The position numbers and the translations under genes were made by a program. The notes under the pieces were generated by a model. It saw only the letters and a program-made list of their open reading frames with translations. It searched no databases and had not been told where the DNA came from. A DNA stretch of 10,126 nt from assembly GCA_003024175.1 (NCBI GenBank), contig MDYQ01000457.1, forward strand, positions 1-10,126. Direction: 5' to 3'. Within the stretch, counting starts at the first letter, position 1; each line of letters starts with the position of its first letter. Positions 1 through 7,268 of the stretch are shown in pieces. This stretch comes from Planoprotostelium fungivorum (Eukaryota; Evosea; Variosea; Cavosteliida; Cavosteliaceae).

Positions 1-1039
1 TGATAGTATTTCCTGTGATACACCACTCCTGATGCTGCCTTAACCTGATAAAAGATAAACTTACCATAGATTATAGACTCTTTTTTGTGACTGTATATAC
101 TTCACTAGACCAATTTGGTACTGTTAATTTTGTTTTTGCTGAAAGTCTCCTCTGCTGCTCAGGTGCAATAAATGGGGTGATATGTGCTTGTATTCTTACT
201 TTGTCTCCTCTAGCATAATGTAGAGTTTCAGGAATTATTGGGTTATTTTTGTCATTCAGATATTTGTAATAATTATGCAACTGAGGTATTAATAGTTTAT
301 GAAGTGATCTATTTGCAAAATGGACATTTGCTGGCATTTCCCTGATAGTATGATGATAAGAATGGTTATAGTTCTGTGTAATAAGCTCTAAGGCATCAAT
401 ATACCTCTGTGTTCTGTATACTGAAAGATACTGAGCTATTTTTTGTTAGATAGTCTTGTTGAACCTTTCTATAATACCTAAAGGAGTATATGGAAATGAT
501 GTCAACTGGTGTATTCCATGATCTGTACATACTTGTTTCACTTCTTTTGCAATAAATTCTTTTCCATTGTCTGAAAGCAGAATCATTGGCTTATATGCCT
601 TATTGTTTATTTTGATTCTAAAAATATAACCTAAAGCCCTGGCTATAGTCTGTCCTTGCTTATTTTGCAAAGGAATTACCAAAGCATATTTAGAAAACAC
701 ATCAATGATTGTTAAAAGATAGTTGGTTCCATCATTATACTCAGCAGAGTTCTGCATATCTGCAAGGTCCATCTGCCATTTGACAAGTGCCCCAGGTACT
801 ACAGTATGTTTCTGCTGTTTGTATTGTAAGTTGAAACCTAAGTGTCTCTTGTAAGTTGATTGATGAGATAGAAAATTCCTGATATCATCAACTGTAAATT
901 CTAATTTAAAGACATTATGCCTGCTGGCACTTCTGTATAGCCCTTCAATAGAATTAGATGTCGTAGAAGGATCTAGCCATATATTGAGAAGATATTCAGT
1001 CAAACTAGGTACAATTCTTTGTCTTTTCCCTCTGTGCAT
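1..1039 (-). pseudogene. INT: Polinton-type rve integrase, broken and cut by the window edge
   Basis: This is a DDE recombinase of the retroviral-integrase (rve) superfamily, which would insert the element into host DNA in the nucleus. Reading down from the ATG at 1037-1039, the core is clear: WQMDLADM (D91), IDVFSKYALVIPL, SDNGKEF (D157) and GIIERFNKT (E191). After NKTI an in-frame TAA (446-448) interrupts, and the same frame then continues with QKIAQYL, a YNHSYHHT segment and the C-terminal basic domain (ARGDKVRI, PNWSSEVYTVTKK) to a TAA at 71-73. Beyond that, another frame (about 58 down to 1) reads FYQVKAASGVVYHRKYY, which resembles the usual end of these integrases, so a frameshift is likely and the gene probably runs off the window. 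D157 to E191 has 33 intervening residues instead of 35, so two residues are missing. The gene is divergent from the polymerase at 1150, as expected for one element. Family assignment is firm; activity is unlikely. Confidence 0.85.
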
Positions 1040-1149
1040 ATTCTCTGTAAATCACCTTCTATTTCTATATAAATAAATATTACTAGTATTGAATAAATTA
1101 CATTTTTAAAAAAGATCATCAGTTATATATTACAAATTGACAATCCATC
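1040..1149. promoter_or_regulatory. Shared intergenic spacer between divergent INT and POLB
   Basis: This 110-bp AT-rich gap separates the start codons of the divergent integrase and polymerase genes, so both promoters must lie here or inside the genes. A TATA-like run (TATATAAATAAATAT, 1066-1080) is the only recognisable element. No other box is convincing. Promoter function is inferred from position. Confidence 0.4.
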
Positions 1150-2895
1150 ATGCCAACTGAAAGACAATTACTGGTACACTCTCTTAAATCTTTAGGATAT
1201 ATTGGTGATCTAAGAAAAGGAAAACAAAGTGACTTTGAAGGACTCATACAAAGATACAAACAAGCATCTAAATTTGGTTTTCAATATGCTCAATGGGATC
1301 TGCAGACTTTACAACAATATATGTCCAACAGACATCAACAGCTACACAGAAAGATCAAGAAGGTATTTACAGCAATCAGGTTTTTACTCAGAATCAAACC
1401 TAAGACCACACTTCTAACAGCAGGTGTAGCTAGTCAATATGATTATACATTCTTACCAGACACGTGGTTTTCTAAGTCAGTGTCAGCTGTGGCACAAATC
1501 TGCTCAAAAACAAATGCTGTCCTACCTGTTGTACTTGAGTCCTACCCTTTTTACTTCAAGATTAAATTGAACTGTACATTAGTTAACATTGAGGATGGGA
1601 CAACTATAGATAAAACATATTTGTTCCCTGCAGATCATGCCATCAAAATATCATCTATCAAACACATCAGTGATCTTAACAACACTCTACAATTGTGGAT
1701 ACAAAATTCTTTTGCTGCTGATGATTCTGTACCTGATACTAAACATAGAGTACATGAATTCATTGCCTTCAAACTCAAGCTGGCTAAATCTCAGCAAGGA
1801 GGGTGCAAAGGATATACAGTAGATGCAGGTCTTAAAAATAAAAGGTGTTTGAAGAACCCTGATCTTAAAGACAACCTCTGCTTTTGGAGAAGTATTGCAA
1901 TTGCTTTATATGAGTCTTCTTATCAACATATTGGTAAAAAAGACAGCAACATACAGAGGGAAAAAGCTATTGATTTAAGGGATCAATATTTTGCACAATG
2001 TGGTCAAAACATCTCAGATCATGTACAAGTAGCTGATCTCCCTGCTATCTGTCAAGCACTCAATCTAGATCTTACAGTCTATACACTAGATGACAATCTT
2101 AATAGTCTCAAATTATATGAATCAGGTATTCAAGGTTTGCCAATCTGTCTGCATCTGGATCAACCCAAGAACCACTATATGTTACTGAGGACACTTGTAG
2201 GATATGCAGAAACAATCATTTGTGATAAGTGTAAGAAAGTTTTTGCATATAGCAAAGCATCTAAATATCATAAGCACATGGCCAAACATCAGAAAGATCA
2301 AAACAGTAGCAAGGTGCTAGTATTCAAAGACAAGCCTATTCAGAGCTCTACCTCTCTGTACAAGCAGTCATTTGGCACAGAGCTTGTCAGACCTTTATTT
2401 CTAGCTTATGATTTTGAGTGTATTTTGAAGAAGATGAAAAATAATGAAGTAAACCAAAAGACTACCTATACTCATAGCCATGAACCTATAGGAGTAGTGA
2501 TGCTTGCAGGTGGATGCTTAGCTGATCAAGCAAGGGGCCTTGAATATGAAAACTGTGGCCCAGATGCAGGCAAACACTTTGTAGATCATTTAAACACAAT
2601 ACATGATTCACTGACAGACTTATTAAAGTCGCACTTCTGGAAACATCACAATAAGCAAATGGCTGTTATAGAATCCCAGAAATGCAGCTGCCAATACACT
2701 CTGCAACATAGACCATGGTGTAAAGAGACCACCTCAACAGATCAACCATACAGATGTGGTCACTGCAGACAACATAAGAAAGGATGTAAATATATTGTCA
2801 TCAAATGTTTGAAAAAATCAATCCAACAGCACATAGAGTACTTTCAGAGCATAATGCATCATCCTGTAGTGTTAAGAGACCAAAATGCGATTTAG
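1150..2895 (+). pseudogene. POLB: Family B DNA polymerase, N-terminal part: OTU-like protease, C2H2 finger, ExoI
   Basis: This is the first 581 codons of a polymerase gene broken into three pieces (with 2969-4543 and 4417-4881). Residues about 236-345 look like an OTU/papain-fold cysteine protease: DNLCFWRSIAIAL carries candidate nucleophile C244, and NHYMLL carries candidate H342. OTU-like domains at the N-terminus of Polinton-type polymerases are known as a class; a role in polyprotein cleavage or deubiquitination is inference. Residues 358-380 form a C2H2-type finger (C358, C361, H374, H380). ExoI of the 3'-5' exonuclease is AYDFECIL (D421, E423). A Cys-rich stretch follows at about 513-548 (KCSCQY, CGHCRQHKKGC), possibly zinc-binding. 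The frame ends at a TAG at 2893-2895, just before ExoII, so this piece alone has no polymerase palm. The start is the first ATG of the frame, after an AT-rich spacer. Confidence 0.8.
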
Positions 2896-2968
2896 AAAAT
2901 GTTGCGTATAATTCCTGCCTCTTAGCCACCACCCTTGAAAATATGATCTAACATTCATAATCACTCAT
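2896..2968 (+). pseudogene. Scrambled ExoII region of the polymerase
   Basis: This gap between two polymerase reading frames holds the remains of the ExoII motif. In the upstream frame, after stop codons at 2893, 2923 and 2944, the sequence reads IHN at 2953-2961, the conserved His-Asn of ExoII. The matching second half (QKYDIS) lies in the next frame, from 2972. A net one-base frame change therefore falls between about 2961 and 2972, on top of the three stops. The exonuclease site cannot be made as one protein. Confidence 0.6.
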
Positions 2969-4543
2969 ATGCAGAAATATGACATCTCACCCCCTATAAC
3001 AAAGACAAACTCCTATATGAAGTTAGAATATGGAGCTTATGCTTTTCTTGATGCCCATAATTATGTGCCCCCTACTACAAACTTAGAGAAATTTGGTATC
3101 ATGTGGGGTGTAAAAGACATCCAGAAGGAGTTGTTTCCATATGAATGGTTTGATAGCTTAGATAAGCTCTCAGATACCTCATTACCCCCTATCGAGTGTT
3201 TTTATAACAAACTAAGGAATACACTGCCTTCAGAAACTGAATATGAGCATGCTGTGAAAGTGTGGAAAGAGAAACAGTTTGCATCCTTTGCAGAGTATAT
3301 GATGTATTACTGCAGATGTGATGTGGAGTTGTTACTACAGGGCACCACCAATTATAGATCTCTGTTGATGACAAAAAACAATATGGAATTATTAAATTAT
3401 GTGAGTGTAGCTCAGATCAGCCATCAGAATATCCTAAAAAATTACCTCAAACATGATCTGAGAACAATACCTAGTCAGAAAATGTACAATCTGATATCAG
3501 ACAGCATATATGGAGGTAGATGTGAAGTGTTCAAAAGACATGCTGAGGAAAGTGATGGTGTGATCATGGGATTAGATGAGAACAATCTATATGGGTGGGC
3601 TATGATGCAAAAGCTTCCATATGGCAATATGAATCTCCATACAGATACAGCATACTGTACAAATCTACTAGATGTATTGAGGAATGTCAGCAAGCAACAA
3701 CAACAGCTTCCCTACAATCAAAGGTATATGTATGGTGTTATTCATAAACTTGGTCAACAGCAGGATCCATACCAATTCACTGGATTTGTCAGATGCAGTC
3801 TGTACTACACACAGGAGCAGAGAGAGCTCACCAAGAACTTTCCACCTCTAGCAGAAAAAGTACAACTAGATGAATCAGTACAAGTGTCAGGCTATATGGA
3901 TTATCTCAAGACACAACTGAAAACCAAACACAACGAGAACACCTTACAGACAGAGAAGCTGATGTACAATTTGTTTCCAAAAGACAACTATTGTATCTAT
4001 TCAGAGACCTTGAAATATCTACTAGAGAACAATCTGTGCTGTATCAATGACATATATGAGGTGATTGAACAGCCCATAGACTATGTACTGAAGGATTATG
4101 TAGAGGATATGACTGCTAACAGGCAAAAGGCAGAAGATAGAATCTTTCAGGGTAAGCAGACATCAGATGACAATTTGGTCACAAAAAGCAGTTCTGAAAA
4201 GGAATTCTTCAAGCTTATGGTCAACAGTGGTTTTGGAAAGATGCTGCAATCAGATGGCAAATACAACAAATCATTGCTAATACACTCACCTGAGTCCTTC
4301 ATGAAACAAACTATAGGCAGAACAATAACAGACTGGAGTATCATGAGACATGCAGATAAACAACACAAAGGGCTGATAGAAGTTAGACTACAGAAAGACA
4401 AATGTAATATGAAGAGGTGGAATTACTGTATACAGACACAGATAGCATGTACATGCAGGCTAAAGTACCTAGCTATGAAGAATTCAAACAGAGGTTTCCT
4501 GATCATTTACAAAAGCTCCATTTTGCTGCAACAGGTGATATAA
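2969..4543 (+). pseudogene. POLB: Family B DNA polymerase, central part: ExoIII, palm motifs A and B
   Basis: This is the middle of the protein-primed-type polymerase, +1 relative to the upstream piece. The ATG at 2969 is probably not a real start; it falls inside the ExoII remnant. In order: a FLDAHNYVPP segment; ExoIII YYCRCDVELL (D118 of this frame); motif A GLDENNLYGWAM (D203), whose NNLYGWAM form is typical of Polinton polymerases; a long insertion between motifs A and B (about 240-400), as in protein-primed enzymes; and motif B FFKLMVNSGFGKML (K415, N419, F422, G423). Homology holds to about codon 480 (near 4410). The remaining codons to 4543 are out of frame with the polymerase, because the frame is lost at a deletion just before motif C. 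The enzyme would copy the linear element genome from a terminal protein; this copy cannot. Confidence 0.85.
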
Positions 4544-4881
4544 CACCAGGTAAGATGAAACTAGAATGTGAGCTGAGGGAAGCTATCTTTGTAAAACCTA
4601 AAACATACAGTTATGTGAAGAAGGATGGCAAAGAGGATGTCAGAAATAAGGGAGTGGTGTTAAGTCAGAACAAAGAAGTTTTGATATTTGACAGTTATAA
4701 GAGAGCAGTGTTCTCAGATCATCTGATCATGGCAAAGAACACTCTGATTAGAAAGACAATACATAATGATACACTGTCTATGAATACAATGACAGTCACC
4801 AAGGCAGCTCTAGATGGATGGTATGACAAACAAAGAATACACCATCAGAAGCGGGTAAAAAGGAACCTTTTTTTCACCTGA
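4417..4881 (+). pseudogene. POLB: Family B DNA polymerase, C-terminal part: motif C and thumb
   Basis: This is the end of the broken polymerase, in a different frame from the central piece, which it overlaps. Motif C is LLYTDTDSMYM, with both metal-binding aspartates (codons 4435 and 4441). It is followed by the palm KPKTYSYVKK and RNKGVVL segments and a K-A-A-L-x-x-W-Y-D-K-Q-R stretch typical of the C-terminal part of these enzymes. The apparent GTG start at 4417 is only where the frame opens, not a true start. The usual residues between motif B and motif C (a KP..LG..IL.LSK..MY-type block) are absent, so this frame follows a deletion. It ends with a TGA at 4879-4881 beside a small inverted repeat; the usual last residues of the family are not seen. 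Confidence 0.85.
4854..4878. repeat. Imperfect inverted repeat at the end of POLB
   Basis: GGTAAAAAGG and CCTTTTTTTCACC can pair around AA, leaving about three unpaired bases. It lies over the last polymerase codons and ends at the stop. It could be a 3'-end structure of the transcript or chance in a run-rich sequence. Confidence 0.35.
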
Positions 4882-5126
4882 TGTGTAAATACCACAGCTA
4901 AAAAAAAAACACAATTGTGCAGAGCTGAAGGCCAGGGGTGCCAGGACCAGCAATCATTTGGCATTTGGGTTCAGGCTTGGCAGTAAAAGGGACCTCCAGA
5001 TTTGATTTGGTCTTGGCTGGTCACTCCTACACTGGCGCATAGCTCATTTAGTTGGTCACAATTGAAATATACATGATTATTGTAGCCTTTGAACATTATG
5101 CTTTATGTTGTATTCAATGATACTGT
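4882..5126. other. Non-coding flank holding the composition boundary
   Basis: No gene or open frame with support is seen. It has an A10 run near 4904. The first CpG after the polymerase is at about 5034, and the next is near 5138. The right edge of the CpG-poor element therefore probably lies here or just beyond. No terminal inverted repeat or target duplication can be matched, because the other end of the element is outside the window. Confidence 0.5.
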
Positions 5127-5341
5127 CCAGGATAAGACGGCCTAGAGGGTTCACTAGGAAAAGACGGTGCAGAGGGCCCGCTTGGATAAGACGGCTTATA
5201 GGGCTCGCTAGGAAAAGACGGCGCAGAGGGCCCGCTTGGATAAGACGGTAATGCAGGACCGCTTGGGGTTGGACGATCTTGGGGTGCCTTCCACATGTTA
5301 GCTGTTGAAAAATGAACTTTGATGTTGCGCGATCCATACAA
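5114..5341 (-). CDS. Short Pro/Ser-rich repeat protein (hypothetical)
   Basis: This 75-codon frame begins at the ATG at 5339-5341 (MYGSRNIKVHFSTANMWK). It then runs into about five nine-residue repeats of the pattern P-S-[GE]-P-x-x-P-S-[YF], for example PSGPSAPSF and PSEPYKPSY, and ends PGQYH before a TGA. The repeats are in step with a 27-bp DNA period, and this is the only frame that gives a regular low-complexity protein. Such Pro/Ser/Tyr repeats occur in extracellular, cell-wall or disordered scaffold proteins, but no family is recognised. It may be one exon of a longer gene or a decayed fragment. No regulatory signal is visible. Confidence 0.35.
   Translation of the reverse strand: MYGSRNIKVHFSTANMWKAPQDRPTPSGPALPSYPSGPSAPSFPSEPYKPSYPSGPSAPSFPSEPSRPSYPGQYH
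5127..5270. repeat. 27-bp / 54-bp tandem repeat (minisatellite)
   Basis: About five 27-bp units are present. Alternating unit types (GGATAAGACGG... and GGAAAAGACGG...) give a 54-bp higher-order period, seen as two near-identical 54-bp copies starting at about 5128 and 5182. Units carry GGGCCCGCTT or GGGTTCACTA/GGGCTCGCTA ends. The period is a multiple of three, so it preserves the minus-strand frame. Confidence 0.85.
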
Positions 5342-5364
5342 ACGTGAGTCTTTGTGGTTTTGTT

Positions 5365-5374
5365 ATCACGTGAT
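5365..5374. promoter_or_regulatory. ATCACGTGAT palindrome, copy 1
   Basis: A perfect 10-bp palindrome with a CACGTG E-box core, extended to ATCACGTGATCA. CACGTG is bound by bHLH/bZIP-type factors in many eukaryotes. It lies just upstream of the minus-strand repeat ORF. Function is inferred. Confidence 0.35.
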
Positions 5375-5636
5375 CATTGAACCGATGGTGACCTAATCAG
5401 ATTGGGTTGCTGCTGTCCAGTTTTTTCTTCCGCAAAAGCGAGACTGCAGATTGCTCGTTGATCACGTGATTCTTGTGGTTGGTGCACGTTCCCATGACAC
5501 GGAGTTCAACTGAATTTGTTATGACGGGAAGTTTGCCCCTCATTGAGGACCGATGGACTTCTCATTTTGCCTGTCCATAGAATGATTTTGCACAATTGTA
5601 AGCTCATTTTCAAACAAACACACAAGTAAACACCTC
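5375..5636. other. Intergenic sequence without a recognised gene
   Basis: Apart from the second CACGTG palindrome, no coding frame, repeat or RNA gene is visible on either strand. Confidence 0.5.
5461..5470. promoter_or_regulatory. ATCACGTGAT palindrome, copy 2
   Basis: A second identical 10-bp palindrome, 96 bp after the first, extended on the other side (TGATCACGTGAT). Two copies in about 100 bp are unlikely by chance and fit a regulatory region for a neighbouring gene, but no target gene is certain. Confidence 0.35.
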
Positions 5637-5810
5637 ATGTATAACGGAGGGTGCGACGCAGCGAATAGAGGAGTAGCTACTCAGATTAGGGACCAGGCTG
5701 CAAGAGGCTCTGAAGTGCGACAGGCTGCAAACAAAGTGGTGCACTGTAACAACAACAGAAGTGATTGCCAGACCTCTGCTGACTTCCATAAGACTGCAGC
5801 AAAAAAATAG
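5637..5810 (+). CDS. Possible 57-aa small protein (hypothetical)
   Basis: An ATG-initiated frame starting MYNGGCDAANRG and ending DFHKTAAKK before a TAG. It has three cysteines, is rich in Ala, Asn, Gln and Arg, and has no hydrophobic segment. The composition looks protein-like, and the opposite-strand frame over the same DNA looks less so. There is no recognised family, no flanking splice signal and no promoter that can be pointed to. It may be an exon remnant. Confidence 0.25.
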   Translation: MYNGGCDAANRGVATQIRDQAARGSEVRQAANKVVHCNNNRSDCQTSADFHKTAAKK

Positions 5811-6223
5811 GACATCTGTAAATGCTAATGCACACATAAATCAGATTATTCATTCAAATATGAACTTTATATTTTTTTGTTTGGCTGGTGCGCAATAACG
5901 CAGGCATTTCTTTGATTTATCTGCCGATGCTCTGTCTACAATGAGGCAGGCATGGTCTGAGCACTGTGCGGCGATCAGTGTTTAGAGGTGACGCCACGAT
6001 TTTGCAACGCCGCTGCGACATTTTCATACGAGAGTTTCAAGTCAGACTCTGTCTCGTTGTAGAATATGATAGCATATTTACTACACGAATATAATATTGG
6101 CGATTTTAGCGACTTCAGCCGCTATACAGCAAACAACCTTGTAATATTATAGTGACGGTACTTACCTATCAAGTTGTCAAACCACGGCGTGGCGAAATTT
6201 GCGCCAAGGTAATGAAGTGACTA
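5811..6223. other. Non-coding stretch before the second integrase remnant
   Basis: No supported gene. This is where the N-terminal part of the following integrase should lie, but no frame here gives recognisable integrase sequence, so that part is lost or beyond recognition. Confidence 0.4.
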
Positions 6224-7000
6224 TATGACGACTTGTCGATGACGTGCAACGGCCGCGATAGGTGCAACCTGGTTGATATGAGTAATTTAGCCACGCATAA
6301 TAAAAACAAACTGGATATTAAACATAGTCGACAGCTTTTTGAAGTATTTATGGTCATATCCACTTAAGACAAAAACCGCATAGAAGTCACAAAAAGCCTC
6401 GAAAAATGGATCGACGACTTACCTGACAAATGCGACACTCTATAGACAGATAACGGCACCGAATTTGTGAAAGAAACTGTACGCAGAGTGTTATAGAGTA
6501 ACGGCATAAAACATATAACGGGGCCTACTTACACGCCACAGTCTCAGGGCCAAATTGAGCGCACCAATGGCACCATAAAACGCCTTCTATACGCATATAA
6601 GACAACAGCAGACACAAAAAAGTGGCTGGACCTGTTGCCTCTATCAGTCGACAATTATAATAATAGACACTGCATACCACAATAAAAATGACGCCGCAGC
6701 TGCCACTCCACGTTGATAGACGCGGCCATAGAGTCGGTCCAACAATATTAGAGCGGCCGCAGACTAACAACCGAAGACTCATCGGCGAATTAATAAGTGT
6801 TGGTGACAGCGTCTGTGTGACCCTGCTGGCCGCTGACTCTAATGCGAAAGACCAAGCTCACCGGAATTGGCTGGAAGGCATACCGCACTCAGTATACAAA
6901 GACTGTCTATAAGGACACAAAAAAGTATCGTGGCCTCTATACTGTCGGTGCGGGTGAAAAAGTCCTTGATTCGGCTAAGGTCCGATCTACAACGCGTGAC
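6224..7000 (+). pseudogene. Second rve integrase, heavily decayed
   Basis: A plus-strand remnant of a different DDE integrase. The main frame gives CNLVDMSNLATHNKN (first Asp). For about 75 bp (6309-6383) the sense lies in another frame, ILNIVDSFLKYLWSYPLKTK then TA-stop. The main frame resumes with VTKSLEKWIDDLPDKCDTL-stop-TDNGTEFVKE (second Asp), VRRVL-stop-SNGIKHITG, YTPQSQGQIERTNGT (Glu) and KKWLDLLPLSVDNYNNRH. The catalytic spacing is a normal D-35-E. The C-terminal domain continues in three frames: ISVGDSVCVTLLAADSN (from about 6790), KTKLTGIGWKAYRTQYTKTVYK (from 6845) and VKKSLIRLRSDLQRV (near 6950). It resembles Polinton/Ginger-type integrases, with Ty3-like ones as the alternative. 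Its sequence and CpG content differ from the integrase at the left edge, so it is a separate insertion. It is certainly inactive. Confidence 0.8.
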
Positions 7001-7268
7001 CAAGCAACCGGAGATATCTCCGGTAGTCCAATCTCAGGACGCACAAACAGATGCAACTTCTACGTCTACAGCGGAGTTAATCCATCTTATTTCTGGAGTT
7101 GCCGCCCGAGTTTTCTTTCAGTTTTCAGGAACGTTTGTTTGACACCCTGAAAAAAATCCAAATTTCAGGAAGAAAGTAGGAAATGTCGAACCTTGAGACC
7201 ACCAGCGTTTGCTTCAGAAGCTTGATCATTATTTCGTTTGCACACACACGAACACCGCAACACCCAAC
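7001..7268. other. Spacer between integrase remnant and the next gene
   Basis: Open frames continue from the integrase remnant to about 7142 but have no recognisable sense. The last ~120 bp would be the promoter and leader of the gene at 7269; no TATA box is seen. A TTTCAGGAA word occurs twice, near 7123 and 7165. Confidence 0.4.

Noticed and set aside
2869-2975. An intron joining the first two polymerase pieces (acceptor ATATGCAG at 2968-2975)
   Set aside because: It would remove the IHN half of ExoII and has no good donor. The remains of the motif on both sides point to lesions instead.
3189-4401. Several minus-strand frames of 60-84 codons
   Set aside because: Antisense shadows of the polymerase.
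4395-4440. Programmed frameshift between the central and C-terminal polymerase pieces
   Set aside because: There is no clear slippery site, and about 25-30 family residues are missing at the joint, so a shift alone cannot restore the protein.
5610-5837. 75-codon minus-strand frame
   Set aside because: Random-looking Ser/Val/Cys-rich sequence opposite the more protein-like 57-codon plus-strand frame; no support.
446-6500. A variant genetic code reading TAA/TAG as Gln, suggested by stops at Gln-like positions in both integrases
   Set aside because: The long polymerase frames use many CAA and CAG codons and no internal TAA or TAG over more than 500 codons. Such a code would scatter stops through them. 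Decay explains the data better.
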